A DNA stretch of 36,730 bases, from NCBI GenBank assembly GCA_947040945.1, contig CAMRCO010000011.1:1-36730 (forward strand), given 5' to 3'. The translations under genes and the position numbers were made by a program. The notes beneath the pieces were generated by a model, which was not told the origin of the DNA, did not search any database, and saw only the letters and a program-made list of their open reading frames with translations. The stretch comes from an uncultured Spirochaetia bacterium. GTDB taxonomy: Bacteria; Spirochaetota; Brachyspiria; Brachyspirales; Brachyspiraceae. Each line of letters starts with the position of its first letter. Position 1 is the first letter of the stretch. Positions 18,850 through 31,019 of this stretch are shown one piece after another.

Positions 18850-19494
18850 ATGATTGGTATAATTGGCAGAAAATTGGGCATGACGACCATATTTGATGAG
18901 ACAGGCGGCGCTGTTGCTGTGACTGTTATTGAAGCAGGTCCATGTACCATAATGCAGATACGAGAAAATGAAAAAGATGGTTATAGTGCGATACAACTTG
19001 GTTATGGCGCTGTAAAAGAAAAACATTTAAAGAAGCCTCAAATAGGCCAATTTAAAAAGTTAAATTTAGAACCTAAGAAGTACTTAAAAGAGTTTAGAAT
19101 TGAGGATATTAGTCCTTATTCTATTGGACAAGAACTTAAGGCTGATATATTTCAGATTGGAGATTTTGTCGATGCTGGTTCTTTAAGTAAAGGATGTGGT
19201 TTCTCTGGTGTTATGAAAAGACATAACTATCAGGGTGGGCCTATGTCTCACGGTTCTAATTTTAGAAGACGTGCTGGTTCGATAGGGTGTAATAGTTATC
19301 CTGCTCGTGTTTGGAAAGGCAAAGGTATGCCTGGACACATGGGTGATGCTCTTACAACTATACAGAACTTGAAGGTTGTAGAAATAAGACCAGATGATAA
19401 TCTCATTATGGTTAAAGGTTCTATTCCCGGTTCTGTGAATAGCATAATAAAACTTACTGCGTCTGTAAAAAAACGTAATAAGAAAAAACAGTAG
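18850..19494 (+). CDS. rplC: 50S ribosomal protein L3
   Basis: MIGIIGRKLGMT...; GAGGG RBS upstream of 18850 favours this start over 18808. Confidence 0.95.
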   Translation: MIGIIGRKLGMTTIFDETGGAVAVTVIEAGPCTIMQIRENEKDGYSAIQLGYGAVKEKHLKKPQIGQFKKLNLEPKKYLKEFRIEDISPYSIGQELKADIFQIGDFVDAGSLSKGCGFSGVMKRHNYQGGPMSHGSNFRRRAGSIGCNSYPARVWKGKGMPGHMGDALTTIQNLKVVEIRPDDNLIMVKGSIPGSVNSIIKLTASVKKRNKKKQ

Positions 19495-19520
19495 ATTTTG
19501 TAATAAGGTAGGGTAAGATA

Positions 19521-20174
19521 ATGGAAGTAGTAATACTTAATGAACATGGAGATGAATCTGGCAAGCTAGAGGTTTTAGATGCCTTATTTATGTCAGATGT
19601 TAATAAGAATGTCCTTTATGAGGCTATTAAAAATGAGCTTGCTAACAAAAGGCAAGGAACTCATTCTACCAAAACGCGTGCAGAGGTTTCTGGTGGAGGA
19701 CGAAAGCCTTGGAGGCAGAAGGGGACAGGACGTGCAAGAGCAGGTTCGACACGTTCTCCTGTTTGGGTAGGTGGAGGTAAGTCTCACACACCTAAGCCAC
19801 GTGATTATAGTTATAGATTGCCTAGAAAAGTTAAGCGTAAAGCTCTTTTGTCAGTGTTATCTATGAAATATTCTACTAATATGCTTAAGGTTTATGAAGA
19901 TTTTACTTTTGAGCAAGCTAAGACTAAACGTATGGCTAGTTTTATTTCTAAGGCAAAAGGTCCTAATAGTAGAAGAATAGCTTTTGTTGTTGGTAAAGAG
20001 GATGCTTTAGGAGATAATTATAATAAACTTCTATTGTCTCTTAGAAATATTAAGGATTTGAAGCTTGTTAATGCTGACAGTATGTCGATTCATCCGCTTT
20101 ATTATGCTGATGAAATTTACTTTACAAAGACAGCGTTATCTAAATTAAATAAAAGGGTTCAATCCCTAGTTTAA
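19521..20174 (+). CDS. rplD: 50S ribosomal protein L4
   Basis: RQGTHSTKTRAEVSGGGRKPWRQKGTGRARAGSTRSPVWVGGG. Confidence 0.98.
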   Translation: MEVVILNEHGDESGKLEVLDALFMSDVNKNVLYEAIKNELANKRQGTHSTKTRAEVSGGGRKPWRQKGTGRARAGSTRSPVWVGGGKSHTPKPRDYSYRLPRKVKRKALLSVLSMKYSTNMLKVYEDFTFEQAKTKRMASFISKAKGPNSRRIAFVVGKEDALGDNYNKLLLSLRNIKDLKLVNADSMSIHPLYYADEIYFTKTALSKLNKRVQSLV

Positions 20175-20186
20175 GGGTGAAAGATT

Positions 20187-20492
20187 ATGGAAAAAAATAT
20201 ATATTCGCTTATAATTGAGCCAATACTAACTGAAAAGAGCAATTTGCTTAGAACCGAGCCTCGTAATACAGAAAAGCGTTATTATGTTTTTAGAGTAAGG
20301 CAAGATGCTAATAAGACAGAGATTAAGAAGGCTATTGAAAAGATTTACAATGTGAAGCCTATCGACTGTAAAATAATGAATGTGAAGCCTAGAAAAAAGA
20401 ATCGTAGAATGAGTAAAAGTGGATATACTCGCTCTTACAAAAAGGCGATAGTGGTTTTAGATGGTAAAGAAAAGATAGATATTCTTAAGTAA
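20187..20492 (+). CDS. rplW: 50S ribosomal protein L23
   Basis: Size, position and sequence typical of L23. Confidence 0.95.
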   Translation: MEKNIYSLIIEPILTEKSNLLRTEPRNTEKRYYVFRVRQDANKTEIKKAIEKIYNVKPIDCKIMNVKPRKKNRRMSKSGYTRSYKKAIVVLDGKEKIDILK

Positions 20493-20504
20493 GAGGGAAA
20501 ACTA

Positions 20505-21341
20505 ATGGCTATTAAGAAATTTAAACCAACAACTCCGAGTATGCGTTACCGTACAGTTGTTGATTTTGCTGAAATAACAACTGATAAACCTTGTAAAAGC
20601 CTTACAAAGGGAAAGAAGCGTATAAGCGGTAGAGGTTCTAATGGAAGAATAACTATGCGTCGCAGAGGCGGTGGGCATAAGAAGTTATTGAGATTAGTTG
20701 ATTTTAAGAGAGATAAGCATGATATAGAGGCTAAAGTAGCCACTGTAGAGTATGATCCTAACAGAAGTGCTCGTATTGCTTTACTTCATTATACTGACGG
20801 TGAGAAACGCTACATTTTATGGCCTGTTGGTCTTAATGTAGGGGATAGAGTTCTTAGTGGAGAGACTGCAAAGGTAAAAGTAGGTTGTACTTTACCTCTT
20901 TCAAAGATACCAATGGGTACTATAATACATAATATTGAACTTACTCCCGGAAAAGGCGGACAACTTGTTCGTGCTGCGGGTTGTGGAGCTCAGATAACAG
21001 CTAAGTCTGGTGGATATTGTGTTATAAGACTTAGATCAGGTGAAGAAAGACGTGTTCTTGAAAACTGTTATGCTACAATTGGTCAGGTTGGTAATGTAGA
21101 TCATTTCAATACGACTGATGGAAAAGCAGGTGTTACAAGACATAAAGGAAGACGTCCTAAAGTTAGAGGTGTTGTTATGAACCCAGTTGATCACCCGCAT
21201 GGTGGTGGTGAGGGTAAAAGTGGACAAGGTAATCCGCATCCAGTTTCACCAACAGGTGTTTTGGCTAAAGGTTATAAAACAAGAAAGAAACATAAATACT
21301 CAGATAGACTTATAATGAAGAAGAGAGGGGGTAAGAAATAA
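20505..21341 (+). CDS. rplB: 50S ribosomal protein L2
   Basis: [19 protein letters not shown]-like, [17 protein letters not shown]. Confidence 0.99.
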   Translation: MAIKKFKPTTPSMRYRTVVDFAEITTDKPCKSLTKGKKRISGRGSNGRITMRRRGGGHKKLLRLVDFKRDKHDIEAKVATVEYDPNRSARIALLHYTDGEKRYILWPVGLNVGDRVLSGETAKVKVGCTLPLSKIPMGTIIHNIELTPGKGGQLVRAAGCGAQITAKSGGYCVIRLRSGEERRVLENCYATIGQVGNVDHFNTTDGKAGVTRHKGRRPKVRGVVMNPVDHPHGGGEGKSGQGNPHPVSPTGVLAKGYKTRKKHKYSDRLIMKKRGGKK

Positions 21342-21610
21342 TGTCTCGCTCAATTAAAAAAGGACCATTTTTAGATAAGAATTTATTTAAGAAAGTACAG
21401 GCTGGCGATAATAAGCACCAGATTAAAACATATAGCAGAGCATCTACAATAATACCTGAAATGATAGGTTATACTATAAATGTTCACAACGGAAAAGCAT
21501 TTGTACCTGTATATATTCAAGAAAACATGATAGGTCATAAACTCGGTGAGTTTTCACCAACTAGAGTTTTTAGATCTCATGCGGGTGCTGGTAAAGTGGG
21601 AAAGAAATAA
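21341..21610 (+). CDS. rpsS: 30S ribosomal protein S19
   Basis: [15 protein letters not shown]...; TAATG overlap with rplB. Confidence 0.98.
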   Translation: MSRSIKKGPFLDKNLFKKVQAGDNKHQIKTYSRASTIIPEMIGYTINVHNGKAFVPVYIQENMIGHKLGEFSPTRVFRSHAGAGKVGKK

Positions 21611-21619
21611 GGAATTATT

Positions 21620-22048
21620 ATGGAATACAAAGTAAAAGTTCGTTATATACGTGTGGGTAGAAGGAAGGTTTCAAGACTTATACCTTTTATTAAAGGGATA
21701 TATGTAGCAAGAGGGCTTGCTAACCTTACAACTATGCCACAAATGTCATCTAAAATTTTAAGAAAAGCTATAAAAACTGGTATAGCTGATGCACTTTTTA
21801 AGTCTAGAAATATCAATCCAGATACTTTGTGGGTTAAAAATGCTTATGTGGATCAAGGACCAACTCTTAAAAGGATACGTCCTGCAAGTCGTGGTAGTGC
21901 TGATCCGATACTTAAACCATTTTCGCATCTAACAGTAATTTTAAGTGATGACAAAATGCCAGATAAGAAAAGACGTGTTAAGTCTGGCGGTCATAAGAAG
22001 GTTAAAGTAGAGACTTTGGAAAATAAGCCAGTAGAGATGGAGGGGTAA
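21620..22048 (+). CDS. rplV: 50S ribosomal protein L22
   Basis: L22 sequence (DQGPTLKRIRPASRGSADPILKPFSHLTV). Confidence 0.96.
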   Translation: MEYKVKVRYIRVGRRKVSRLIPFIKGIYVARGLANLTTMPQMSSKILRKAIKTGIADALFKSRNINPDTLWVKNAYVDQGPTLKRIRPASRGSADPILKPFSHLTVILSDDKMPDKKRRVKSGGHKKVKVETLENKPVEMEG

Positions 22049-22049
22049 T

Positions 22050-22787
22050 ATGGGGCAAAAAGTTAGTCCAATAGGATTTCGTCTTGGAGTTAATAAGACT
22101 TGGTCAAGCAGATGGTTTGAAGATGTTAACAATTATGGTGATAGTCTACATGAGGACTTAAATATAAGACGTTGTATTAATACTTATTACTATAAGACGC
22201 TTAAAGATGAACAAAAGAAAATGGGTGGAAAGAAAGACTCTTTTGACGCGGCTATATCAAATGTCGAGGTCATCCGTTTTCCTGATAGAATAAATGTTTT
22301 TATCTCAACTTCAAGAGCTGGAGTTGTAATAGGTCCTAAGGGTGTTAGAGTAGAGGCAGTTAAGGCTAAAGTACAGAAGTTTGTAACAAAGCCTGTTCAT
22401 TTCTCAATAACTGAGGTTAAAGATCCTGAAGTTAATGCGACTTTGGTAGCACAGTCAGTTGCTCGTCAGCTTGAAATGCGTGTTGCTTTTAGACGTGCTA
22501 TGAAGGGTGTTATAACACAGGCTATGAAAAAAGGTGCTAAGGGTATAAAGGTTATGTGTTCAGGAAGATTAGCTGGTGCTGATATTGCGAGAACTGAGCA
22601 GTATAAAAATGGTTCAGTACCTCTTCATACTTTAAGAGCAAATATAGATTATGGTACAGCAGAAGCTCTTACTACTTTTGGTATCACAGGCATAAAAGTT
22701 TGGATATATAAGGGTGAGATTTTAGATAAGAAAGAAAAACTTCAAGACGATGCTGGTAAGGTTATCAGTGCGAAAGGAGATAGATAG
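22050..22787 (+). CDS. rpsC: 30S ribosomal protein S3
   Basis: [25 protein letters not shown]. Confidence 0.98.
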   Translation: MGQKVSPIGFRLGVNKTWSSRWFEDVNNYGDSLHEDLNIRRCINTYYYKTLKDEQKKMGGKKDSFDAAISNVEVIRFPDRINVFISTSRAGVVIGPKGVRVEAVKAKVQKFVTKPVHFSITEVKDPEVNATLVAQSVARQLEMRVAFRRAMKGVITQAMKKGAKGIKVMCSGRLAGADIARTEQYKNGSVPLHTLRANIDYGTAEALTTFGITGIKVWIYKGEILDKKEKLQDDAGKVISAKGDR

Positions 22788-23200
22788 TGTTACAGCCATC
22801 AAGAATGAAATATCGCAAACACCATAGAGGTAGAATGCGTGGAAAGGCTAAAAGAGGTAGTGATTTGTCATTTGGAGATTATGGTCTAATGGCTTTAGAG
22901 CCTGTTTGGCTTACAGACAGACAAATTGAAGCTGCTCGTGTTTCTGTTTCAAGACATGTTAAACGTGTAGGTAAATTATGGATAAAAGTTTTTCCAGATA
23001 AACCTTACACTAAGAAACCTGCTGAAACTAGAATGGGTAAAGGAAAGGGATCTCCTGAGTATTGGGTAGCAGTAGTTAAGCCTGGTAAAATAATTTTTGA
23101 AATATCTGGTGTGTCAGAAGAACTTGCTATGAGTGCTTTTAGACTAGCGGGATTCAAGCTTCCAATTAAGACTAAGTTTATTAAGAGGGAGAATGTATAA
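22787..23200 (+). CDS. rplP: 50S ribosomal protein L16
   Basis: [22 protein letters not shown] start. Confidence 0.98.
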   Translation: MLQPSRMKYRKHHRGRMRGKAKRGSDLSFGDYGLMALEPVWLTDRQIEAARVSVSRHVKRVGKLWIKVFPDKPYTKKPAETRMGKGKGSPEYWVAVVKPGKIIFEISGVSEELAMSAFRLAGFKLPIKTKFIKRENV

Positions 23201-23406
23201 TGGCTACAAAGAAAGAATTATATAAAGATATGACGGTACAAGAGTTAAATGCGGCGTTAAATAAACTACAAAAAGAGTATCAAGAGTATAGATTTGAGAA
23301 AGTTGTAGGCGATGCTAGAAAGACACATGAAATAAAGCTAGCTCGTAAAAATATCGCTCGTGTTAAAACTTTTTTACATAAGCATGAACTTTTAGAAAAA
23401 AAATAG
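23200..23406 (+). CDS. rpmC: 50S ribosomal protein L29
   Basis: Size, position and L29 pattern ([12 protein letters not shown]). Confidence 0.93.
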   Translation: MATKKELYKDMTVQELNAALNKLQKEYQEYRFEKVVGDARKTHEIKLARKNIARVKTFLHKHELLEKK

Positions 23407-23418
23407 TGAGGATTTATT

Positions 23419-23772
23419 GTGGAAAGTCAAGTAAAAAAATATAAAAGGGTACTTGAAGGCTTAGTTGTAAGTGATAAGATGGATAAAACTATAGTCGTTA
23501 AAGTAGAGAGTCGACAAAAACATCCTCTTTATGGTAAAACAATAAGTAAGAACAAGCGTTTTAAAGCACATGATGAAAAAAACGAGTGTATAGAGGGTGA
23601 TTTGGTTCGCATTATCGAATGCAGACCTTATAGTAAAGAGAAGAAGTTTAGATTAGTTAGCATTTTAAAACGTGCTGAGAGAGTTGAACTTGTGGGTGTT
23701 GAGTCTGATGTTCAAAACGTGTTAAAGCGTGAGAAACAAGCACCACAAGAAACTGTCGTGGAGGAGAACTAG
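23419..23772 (+). CDS. rpsQ: 30S ribosomal protein S17
   Basis: [21 protein letters not shown]...HPLYGK; GTG start; C-terminal extension. Confidence 0.95.
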   Translation: MESQVKKYKRVLEGLVVSDKMDKTIVVKVESRQKHPLYGKTISKNKRFKAHDEKNECIEGDLVRIIECRPYSKEKKFRLVSILKRAERVELVGVESDVQNVLKREKQAPQETVVEEN

Positions 23773-23773
23773 T

Positions 23774-24142
23774 ATGATACAAGTACTAACAATGTTAAAC
23801 GTTGCCGACAATACGGGCGTTAAAAAAATTAAGTGTATTAAAGTTCTTGGCGGAAGTCGTAGACGTTATGCCACATTAGGTGATGTAATAGTATGTTCTG
23901 TTACTGATATAATTTCTACTTGTTCTATCGAGAAAGGTAAAGTTATTAAGGCTGTTATAGTTAGAGTTAAAAAAGAAGTTAGACGTAAGGATGGCTCTTA
24001 TATACGCTTTGATGAGAATGCAGCTGTTATAGTTGATGATAAAAGAGAGCCACGTGGAAAACGTATATTTGGACCTGTTGCTAGAGAGCTTAGGGAAAAA
24101 GGCTTTATGAAAATAGTATCTTTGGCACCAGAGGTAATATAA
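23774..24142 (+). CDS. rplN: 50S ribosomal protein L14
   Basis: [42 protein letters not shown] before ATG 23774, so the track start 23729 is too long. Confidence 0.97.
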   Translation: MIQVLTMLNVADNTGVKKIKCIKVLGGSRRRYATLGDVIVCSVTDIISTCSIEKGKVIKAVIVRVKKEVRRKDGSYIRFDENAAVIVDDKREPRGKRIFGPVARELREKGFMKIVSLAPEVI

Positions 24143-24484
24143 ATGAAAAAGAAAATAGACGTAAGTTATAGAAAATATAAGATTAAGAAAGGTGATACTG
24201 TAGAAGTTATTGCAGGCTCTGATACCGGTAGACGAGGCGAAGTTCTCTCTATTGATAGACAGAAAGGTAGAGTTTTTGTTAAAGATATTAATTTAGTAAA
24301 AAAGACTATGCCTAAAACTCAAGAGAACCAGAAAGGTGGTATAGTTGAGAAAGAAGCTTCTATAGATATTTCTAATGTAATGTTTGTAGGAAAATCAGGG
24401 AAACCTGAGCGTATTGGACGTAAAGTTATAGATGGTGTTATTAAGCGTTATACTAAAAAATCAAACGAAATGCTTGATAAGTAG
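24143..24484 (+). CDS. rplX: 50S ribosomal protein L24
   Basis: [26 protein letters not shown] motif. Confidence 0.96.
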   Translation: MKKKIDVSYRKYKIKKGDTVEVIAGSDTGRRGEVLSIDRQKGRVFVKDINLVKKTMPKTQENQKGGIVEKEASIDISNVMFVGKSGKPERIGRKVIDGVIKRYTKKSNEMLDK

Positions 24485-24495
24485 GGAGTTTTTAT

Positions 24496-25059
24496 ATGTC
24501 AGTGTTAAAAGATAAATATGAGAAAGAAATAAAACCTGCTATGCTTAAAGAACTGGGTATAAGTTCAATTATGGCTGTTCCTAAAATAGAAAAGATAGTT
24601 GTTAACATGGGTGTTTCTAATGCGGTAACTGATAAAAAGTTTGTAGACTCAGCAGTTGAAGAACTTAGTCGGATTGCAGGACAAAGAGCAGTTGTTACAA
24701 GAGCTAAAAAATCTATTGCTAACTTTAAGTTAAGAGAAGGAATGCCTATAGGTTGCCGAGTAACGCTTAGAGGGGATAAAATGTTCGACTTTTTAGAGCG
24801 TTTAATATTCATTGCGTTTCCTCGTGTTCGTGACTTTCAAGGTATACCTAGACGTGGTTTTGATGGAAAAGGCAATTATAATTTAGGTATTAAAGAGCAT
24901 ACTATTTTCCCTGAAATAAGCTTTGATAAAACAGATGCTGTAAAGGGACTTAATATAACAATAGTTACAACATCGGATAATGATGAGACTGCTCGTGATC
25001 TTTTATCACGTGTAGGATTACCATTTCGTCATAAACCTCAAACTCAGGAGAGTAAATAA
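24496..25059 (+). CDS. rplE: 50S ribosomal protein L5
   Basis: L5 sequence ([22 protein letters not shown]). Confidence 0.97.
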   Translation: MSVLKDKYEKEIKPAMLKELGISSIMAVPKIEKIVVNMGVSNAVTDKKFVDSAVEELSRIAGQRAVVTRAKKSIANFKLREGMPIGCRVTLRGDKMFDFLERLIFIAFPRVRDFQGIPRRGFDGKGNYNLGIKEHTIFPEISFDKTDAVKGLNITIVTTSDNDETARDLLSRVGLPFRHKPQTQESK

Positions 25060-25244
25060 TGGCACGTTTAGCTTTAAGAGTGAAAGCAGAAAAAAAACAG
25101 AAGTATAAAACAAGAGCGTATAACAGGTGCCCAATATGTGGTAGACCTCGTGCTTTTATTAGACTCTATAAAATGTGTAGAATTTGTTTTAGAGATTTAG
25201 CTAACAAGGGTTTAATACCTGGCGTTACAAAGTCAAGTTGGTAG
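25059..25244 (+). CDS. rpsN: 30S ribosomal protein S14, zinc-binding short type
   Basis: 61 aa; [38 protein letters not shown]. Confidence 0.97.
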   Translation: MARLALRVKAEKKQKYKTRAYNRCPICGRPRAFIRLYKMCRICFRDLANKGLIPGVTKSSW

Positions 25245-25257
25245 GGGAGGTATAGAT

Positions 25258-25659
25258 ATGAGTATTCATGATCCAATTGCAGATGCTTTAACTATTATAA
25301 GGAATGGTTGTATGGCTAAAAAAACTAGCGTTACTATGCCTTATTCTAAAAAAATGATAAATATACTTGAAATTTTGAAGAAAGAAGGTTATATTTATAG
25401 CTTCAAACAGATTGATGTTAAAGATAAAAACTTTTTTCGTATTCAAGTTGATCTTAAATATTATGAAAACAAGGCTGTTATCGAAGGTTTGAAGAGAGTT
25501 TCTTCTCCTGGTTTACGCATTTATGTTTCTGTAGACTCAATGCCTCAGGTTAAAAATGGATTTGGGGTGTCGGTAATATCTACAAGTAAAGGTGTTATGA
25601 CAGGTAGAGATGCTATTAAAGAGAAGGTTGGTGGCGAAGTTTTATGTTATGTATGGTAG
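25258..25659 (+). CDS. rpsH: 30S ribosomal protein S8
   Basis: DPIADALTIIRNG; GFGVSVISTSKGVMT. Confidence 0.97.
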   Translation: MSIHDPIADALTIIRNGCMAKKTSVTMPYSKKMINILEILKKEGYIYSFKQIDVKDKNFFRIQVDLKYYENKAVIEGLKRVSSPGLRIYVSVDSMPQVKNGFGVSVISTSKGVMTGRDAIKEKVGGEVLCYVW

Positions 25660-25668
25660 AGGTAATAT

Positions 25669-26241
25669 ATGAGTAGATTAGCAAATAAATCAATATCAAT
25701 ACCAAGCGGTGTTGAGGTTAGTATTCAAGGCTCTAAGGTTACTGTAAAAGGTAAGCGAGGGGAGTTGACAAGAGAATTTTTTGATTATATAATGATAACC
25801 AAAGAAGACAATTCTATATGGGTTAAACCTCCTAAAAGTGATCTTACTGATCCAGAAGAAATTAAATCACATAAGAAAAAATATTCTTCACAGTTGGGGC
25901 TTGTTTGGAGACTGATAAGTAATATGATTGAAGGCGTGAATACAGGTTATAAAAAAGTTCTGCTTTTAGAGGGTACAGGTTATCGTTCTAATGTGCAGGG
26001 TAATATAATAACTCTTCAACTTGGTTTTTCTAATGATATAAAGATGAATGTTCCAGAGGGTCTTACAGTTACTGTGGAAAAAGATACTAAGATAATCATA
26101 GAAGGCAATGATAAGGAATCTGTAGGTGAGCTTGCTATGGTTATAAAGAAGAAACGCCCAGTAGAGCCTTATAAAGGCAAGGGTGTAAGATTCGAAAACG
26201 AACGTGTGAAACGTAAAGAAAGTAAAAAGGCTTCAAAGTAA
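25669..26241 (+). CDS. rplF: 50S ribosomal protein L6
   Basis: GYKKVLLLEGTGYRS; RPVEPYKGKGVRFENE. Confidence 0.97.
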   Translation: MSRLANKSISIPSGVEVSIQGSKVTVKGKRGELTREFFDYIMITKEDNSIWVKPPKSDLTDPEEIKSHKKKYSSQLGLVWRLISNMIEGVNTGYKKVLLLEGTGYRSNVQGNIITLQLGFSNDIKMNVPEGLTVTVEKDTKIIIEGNDKESVGELAMVIKKKRPVEPYKGKGVRFENERVKRKESKKASK

Positions 26242-26253
26242 GGGGTAGATATT

Positions 26254-26610
26254 ATGAGTTTGCAAGATAAAATGAAAACGCAACGTGCTCGTAGAAAAAG
26301 AAGTATTCGTATTAAAATAGAGGGTACTCAAGATAGTCCTAGGCTTACTGTTTATAAAAGTCTTAAATATGTATCAGCACAAATAATAGATGATACAAAA
26401 GGCGTTACTCTAGTTTCTGCTAGTTCACAAGAAAAAAGTGTTACAAGTGGCAAAAATGTAGAGGTAGCTAAAGAGGTTGGTAAACTTTTGGCACAGAGAG
26501 CGAAAGATAAAAATATAGACAAAGTTGTTTTTGATAGAAATGGCTATATTTACCATGGTAAGATAAAGGCTTTGGCAGATGCTGCTCGTGAGTCTGGATT
26601 GAAATTTTAA
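26254..26610 (+). CDS. rplR: 50S ribosomal protein L18
   Basis: [45 protein letters not shown]. Confidence 0.97.
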   Translation: MSLQDKMKTQRARRKRSIRIKIEGTQDSPRLTVYKSLKYVSAQIIDDTKGVTLVSASSQEKSVTSGKNVEVAKEVGKLLAQRAKDKNIDKVVFDRNGYIYHGKIKALADAARESGLKF

Positions 26611-26621
26611 GGAGTATTATT

Positions 26622-27143
26622 GTGGCTTATCATGATAAAAGGAACATGGACGAAAAAAGTCCTTATGAAGAAAGATTAATATCTCTTAATAGAGTAGCTA
26701 AAGTTATGAAGGGTGGAAGAAGATTTAGGTTTTCAGCTCTCATGGTTTTAGGTGATAAAAATGGTAAAGTTGGCATTGGTTATGGAAAAGCTAACGAAGT
26801 GCCAGATGCTATCAGAAAGGCTGTTGAACAAGCTAAAAAAAATATAGTCTCTATTAACTTGAAAGGGGAAACAATTCCTCATGATGTTGTTGGAGAATTT
26901 AGAAGTAGTAATATTATAATGAAGCCTGCTAGTCGTGGTACTGGCGTTATAGCTGGAGGTCCTGCTCGTGCTGTATTAGAGCTTGCGGGAGTGAAGAATA
27001 TACTTTCTAAGTCATTAGGTAATAATAATCCTATGAACTTAGCTAAAGCGACTCTTGAGGGTCTTATTTCTCTTAAGACAGCTAAGTATATAGCTGAAAA
27101 AAGAGGACTTACAGTAAATCAAGTATATGGGAGAGCTGAATAA
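26622..27143 (+). CDS. rpsE: 30S ribosomal protein S5
   Basis: [35 protein letters not shown] start. Confidence 0.98.
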   Translation: MAYHDKRNMDEKSPYEERLISLNRVAKVMKGGRRFRFSALMVLGDKNGKVGIGYGKANEVPDAIRKAVEQAKKNIVSINLKGETIPHDVVGEFRSSNIIMKPASRGTGVIAGGPARAVLELAGVKNILSKSLGNNNPMNLAKATLEGLISLKTAKYIAEKRGLTVNQVYGRAE

Positions 27144-27325
27144 TGAATAAAAAAGTTATTGTTACTTTAACAAAATCTCCTATAGGCTATGAAAAATCAC
27201 AAAGAGGAACAGTAGTTGCCCTTGGATTTAAGAAGAAGAGAAGAGTTGTGGAGCATGAATGTACTCCTCAAATAGCTGGAATGATAAATAAAATATCTCA
27301 TTTGGTAAAAGTAGAGTATAAGTAA
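27143..27325 (+). CDS. rpmD: 50S ribosomal protein L30
   Basis: [32 protein letters not shown]. Confidence 0.95.
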   Translation: MNKKVIVTLTKSPIGYEKSQRGTVVALGFKKKRRVVEHECTPQIAGMINKISHLVKVEYK

Positions 27326-27340
27326 GATAAGGATTTACTG

Positions 27341-27841
27341 ATGTCAATGCAAACTAATGAAAAAATATTAAGTGCTCCTAGTGGGTGTAGTAAAAATAAA
27401 AGACGAGTAGGTCGTGGTCAGGGTTCTGGCTGGGGTTGTACAGCTGGTCGTGGTAATAAAGGAGCTAAGTCCCGTTCTGGTTATAGTAGAAGAATGGGTT
27501 TTGAGGGAGGTCAAACTTCTCTTGTTAGAAGAATTCCTAAATTTGGTTTTACTAATGGTGCATTTAAGAAAAAAGTTGCTATAATAAATGTTGGAGAATT
27601 AGAGTCTCTAGAGCTTAATGCGATTACTAGAGATGATTTCTTTAAATTTGGAATATTGCCTACAATGAAAGATTATATTAAACTTTTGTCTGTTGGTGAA
27701 ATTAAGACTGCTATAACTTTAACAGTAGATAAAGCAAGTAAAAAAGCAATAGAAAAAGTAGAGGCTGCTGGTGGTAAAGTTATAATAAATGAACGTAAGA
27801 AATGGGTTAGAGTAAAAGTGAAGAAAAGTGTTCAAGGGTAA
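27341..27841 (+). CDS. rplO: 50S ribosomal protein L15
   Basis: KRRVGRGQGSGWGCTAGRGNKGAKSRSGY. Confidence 0.97.
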   Translation: MSMQTNEKILSAPSGCSKNKRRVGRGQGSGWGCTAGRGNKGAKSRSGYSRRMGFEGGQTSLVRRIPKFGFTNGAFKKKVAIINVGELESLELNAITRDDFFKFGILPTMKDYIKLLSVGEIKTAITLTVDKASKKAIEKVEAAGGKVIINERKKWVRVKVKKSVQG

Positions 27842-27847
27842 TTTATA

Positions 27848-29176
27848 ATGTTTAAAATTATATCTAATATATTCCAAATAGCTGAACTAAGGCGCAGAAT
27901 TATATTTACTATGCTTGCTGTTGTGGTTTATAGGGTGGGTAGTCATATACCTACTCCAGGGATTGATCCTACTGCTCTTTTGTCGTATATTTCGACAGCT
28001 CAGGGTGGGCTTCTTACAATAATGGATTTGTTTTCTGGTGGTGCTTTATTTAGATTTTCTATTTTAGCATTAGGTATAATGCCTTATATTTCGGCTTCTA
28101 TCATTATGCAACTTCTTGGAATTGTTATTCCTGCTTTAGAACGTTTGCAGAAAGAAGGCGAGACAGGACGAAAAAAGATAAATCAATATGTAAGATATTT
28201 GACATTAATTTTATGTTTGGTTCAATCGACTGCGATGGCGTCTTGGATACAAAGTATAGAAGAAGGTTCTATGATATATATGGAGCCGGGTGTTGGATTT
28301 ATACTTTTGGTTGCTGTTACTGCTACTGCTGGAACTTTGTTCTTGATGTGGTTGGGTGATCAAATTACAGAGTCTGGTTTAGGTAATGGAATATCTATAA
28401 TAATATTCGCAGGAATTGTTGCTCGTATACCAGTAGGTGTTTATGATGTTATTCAAAAGAAAAATACACAGTACTTAAGTTCTTTAGTTATAGTATTGTT
28501 TTTCATAATATTTGCTATAGTGATATTTTGTGTTGTTTACGAAGAAAGTGGACAAAGGAGAATCCCTGTTCAATATGCGAAACGTGTTGTAGGAAGAAAA
28601 GTTTATGGGGCACAAGCTACTCATATTCCTTTTAAGATTAATCCATCGGGGGTTATTCCTATCATATTCGCATCAGCTTTAATTGCGATACCTTCACAAA
28701 TAGCAAGTCTTACAAGAGGTGTTGCTTGGCCTTGGCTCGATACCATTCTCGGATTTTTTTCTTATGGTAATTGGGCTTACATAGCTTTATACGGATTTTT
28801 GGTTATAATGTTTGCGTATGTTTACACATCTGTTCAATTTAATCCAGACGAGATAGCTGATAACCTTAAGCGTTCAGGTGGATTTATACCAGGGTACAGG
28901 CCCGGTACTCAGACTGCTGAATACTTGAAAGGTGTTTTGGGCAGAATAACAATTGGTGGTGCATTGTTTTTAGCGGCTATTGCAATTTTTCCAGATTTGA
29001 TGACTAAGATTCCTGTATTTACACCGTTTAAGGGATCGCAAAATTCTCTGGTCTATTTGATGGGTGGTACATCAGTTATGATTAGTGTAAGTGTTGCTGT
29101 TGAGCTTATAAAACAAATTGAGACGCATCTTCAAATGCACAATTATGACGGATTTTTAAAGAAGGCTAGGAGATAG
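27848..29176 (+). CDS. secY: Preprotein translocase subunit SecY
   Basis: [26 protein letters not shown]; multi-spanning SecY sequence. Confidence 0.98.
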   Translation: MFKIISNIFQIAELRRRIIFTMLAVVVYRVGSHIPTPGIDPTALLSYISTAQGGLLTIMDLFSGGALFRFSILALGIMPYISASIIMQLLGIVIPALERLQKEGETGRKKINQYVRYLTLILCLVQSTAMASWIQSIEEGSMIYMEPGVGFILLVAVTATAGTLFLMWLGDQITESGLGNGISIIIFAGIVARIPVGVYDVIQKKNTQYLSSLVIVLFFIIFAIVIFCVVYEESGQRRIPVQYAKRVVGRKVYGAQATHIPFKINPSGVIPIIFASALIAIPSQIASLTRGVAWPWLDTILGFFSYGNWAYIALYGFLVIMFAYVYTSVQFNPDEIADNLKRSGGFIPGYRPGTQTAEYLKGVLGRITIGGALFLAAIAIFPDLMTKIPVFTPFKGSQNSLVYLMGGTSVMISVSVAVELIKQIETHLQMHNYDGFLKKARR

Positions 29177-29181
29177 TTAAT

Positions 29182-29400
29182 ATGGCTGAAAAAGAAACGA
29201 TCGAAGTCGAAGGTAGGGTGGTTGAGTCGTATCCTAATGCTACTTTTAGAGTAGAATTAGAGAATGGACATACTATATTAGCACATATATCAGGAAAAAT
29301 GCGTATGAATTTTATTCGTATACTACCTGGTGATAAAGTAACAGTAGAAATGTCACCTTATGATTTGAGTAAAGGTAGAATAATTTATCGTTATAAGTAA
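29182..29400 (+). CDS. infA: Translation initiation factor IF-1
   Basis: [54 protein letters not shown]. Confidence 0.98.
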   Translation: MAEKETIEVEGRVVESYPNATFRVELENGHTILAHISGKMRMNFIRILPGDKVTVEMSPYDLSKGRIIYRYK

Positions 29401-29411
29401 TGGAGTAAAGC

Positions 29412-29528
29412 ATGAAGGTAAAAAGCTCAGTGAAAAAACGTTGCAATGATTGTCAAATTGTAAGACGTAAAGGGATAATTAGGGTTATTTGTAAAAAAAA
29501 TCCAAGACATAAACAAAAACAGAAGTAG
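29412..29528 (+). CDS. rpmJ: 50S ribosomal protein L36
   Basis: Manual translation [38 protein letters not shown]; too short for the ORF track. Confidence 0.96.
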   Translation: MKVKSSVKKRCNDCQIVRRKGIIRVICKKNPRHKQKQK

Positions 29529-29547
29529 TTTTAAGGAGTAAAGAAAT

Positions 29548-29940
29548 ATGGCACGTATAGTAGGTGTTGAAATACCCAATAATAAGCGAATAGAAATTGG
29601 ACTTACAGCTATATATGGAATAGGACGCTCACTTGCACATGTTATTTGTGACAAGGCGGGTATAGATTATTCTACAAAGGGTAAAGACCTAACAGACTCT
29701 CAAGTTACAGCATTAAGAAATGCTATTGAATCTACTACAAAAGTAGAAGGTGACTTAAGAACAGAAATACATATGAACATTAAACGTCTTAAGGATATAC
29801 ATTCTTATAGAGGTATGCGTCATATTAGAAGACTGCCTGTTCGTGGACAGCGTACAAAAACTAATTCAAGAAGTGCTCGTGGTGGTAGTGGGTCAAGAAG
29901 ACCTATCGCTGGAAAGAAAAAAGCACCGGGTAAAAAATAA
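29548..29940 (+). CDS. rpsM: 30S ribosomal protein S13
   Basis: [26 protein letters not shown]. Confidence 0.98.
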   Translation: MARIVGVEIPNNKRIEIGLTAIYGIGRSLAHVICDKAGIDYSTKGKDLTDSQVTALRNAIESTTKVEGDLRTEIHMNIKRLKDIHSYRGMRHIRRLPVRGQRTKTNSRSARGGSGSRRPIAGKKKAPGKK

Positions 29941-29957
29941 ATTAATGGGGGTACATT

Positions 29958-30371
29958 TTGGCTACAGGTAAAGGCGTTAAAAAAAACGTAAAAGATAAAA
30001 AGCAGAAAAAAGATAGAAAAGTAGAAGCTTTTGGTATAGTTCATATAAAATCTTCTTTTAATAATACTATAATTACAATTACAGATAGGAATGGAGATAC
30101 TTTGTCTTGGGCAAGCTCAGGGCTAGGTGGTGAATATAAAAGTAGTAGGAAGTCGACTCCATTTGCAGCTCAAGTTGCAAGTGAGAAGGCATCTAAAAAA
30201 GCTTACGAAATGGGCGTTAGGGAAGTAGAAGTGCACGTTAAAGGTCCTGGAATGGGTAGAGAGGGTGCTATTCGTGCTGTTGAAACCTCTGGGATTAAGG
30301 TTAAACTTATTAAAGATGTAACACCTATGCCTCATAATGGTTGTAGGCCTAAGAAAATGAGAAGAAACTAG
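29958..30371 (+). CDS. rpsK: 30S ribosomal protein S11
   Basis: [33 protein letters not shown] start. Confidence 0.97.
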   Translation: MATGKGVKKNVKDKKQKKDRKVEAFGIVHIKSSFNNTIITITDRNGDTLSWASSGLGGEYKSSRKSTPFAAQVASEKASKKAYEMGVREVEVHVKGPGMGREGAIRAVETSGIKVKLIKDVTPMPHNGCRPKKMRRN

Positions 30372-30380
30372 GAGATTATT

Positions 30381-31001
30381 ATGGCAAGATATACGGATGC
30401 TACTTGTAGATTATGTCGAAGAGAGCGAATGAAATTAATGCTTAAGGGTGACAGATGTACAACTCATAAATGTGCTATAACAAAAAAGCGAGATGTACCT
30501 GGACCTGTTAATAGAAAAATGAAACAGCTTAGTGAATTTGGTGTTCAGATGCGTGAAAAACAAAAAGTTAAGCGTATTTATGGAATACTTGAAAGACAGT
30601 TTAGGAAATATTTTCAGGAAGCTACTCGTTTACGTGGCGTTGCAGGTCATAACTTGCTTCGTTTGCTTGAGCTTCGTTTAGATAATGTTGTTTATAGATT
30701 AGGTTTTGCTAAAAGTAGAGCACAGGCTAGACAATTTGTTTCGCATGGCTTTATAGCTATTAATGGTAGAAAAATGACAATTCCTTCATATAAATCTAAA
30801 GTGGGTGATAAGATTACACTTACACCAAAAGGTGAAACAGTAGGTTTCCTTAGAGAAATAGTGGAGAATATGAAAAGTGAGTATGTTCCTGCTTGGCTTG
30901 AGTTATCATCTAAAGAGGGTGCTGTTGTAACTCTTCCTATACGTGAACATGTTGAGTATCAAATCAACGAACAGCTCATTATTGAATATTATTCTAAGTA
31001 G
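30381..31001 (+). CDS. rpsD: 30S ribosomal protein S4
   Basis: [38 protein letters not shown]. Confidence 0.98.
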   Translation: MARYTDATCRLCRRERMKLMLKGDRCTTHKCAITKKRDVPGPVNRKMKQLSEFGVQMREKQKVKRIYGILERQFRKYFQEATRLRGVAGHNLLRLLELRLDNVVYRLGFAKSRAQARQFVSHGFIAINGRKMTIPSYKSKVGDKITLTPKGETVGFLREIVENMKSEYVPAWLELSSKEGAVVTLPIREHVEYQINEQLIIEYYSK

Positions 31002-31019
31002 ACTTAAATTGGAGGAAAA

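Noticed and set aside
23729-23773. N-terminal extension of the rplN ORF in the track
   Set aside because: Overlaps the rpsQ 3' end; the GAGGAG RBS and conserved L14 N-terminus place the start at 23774.
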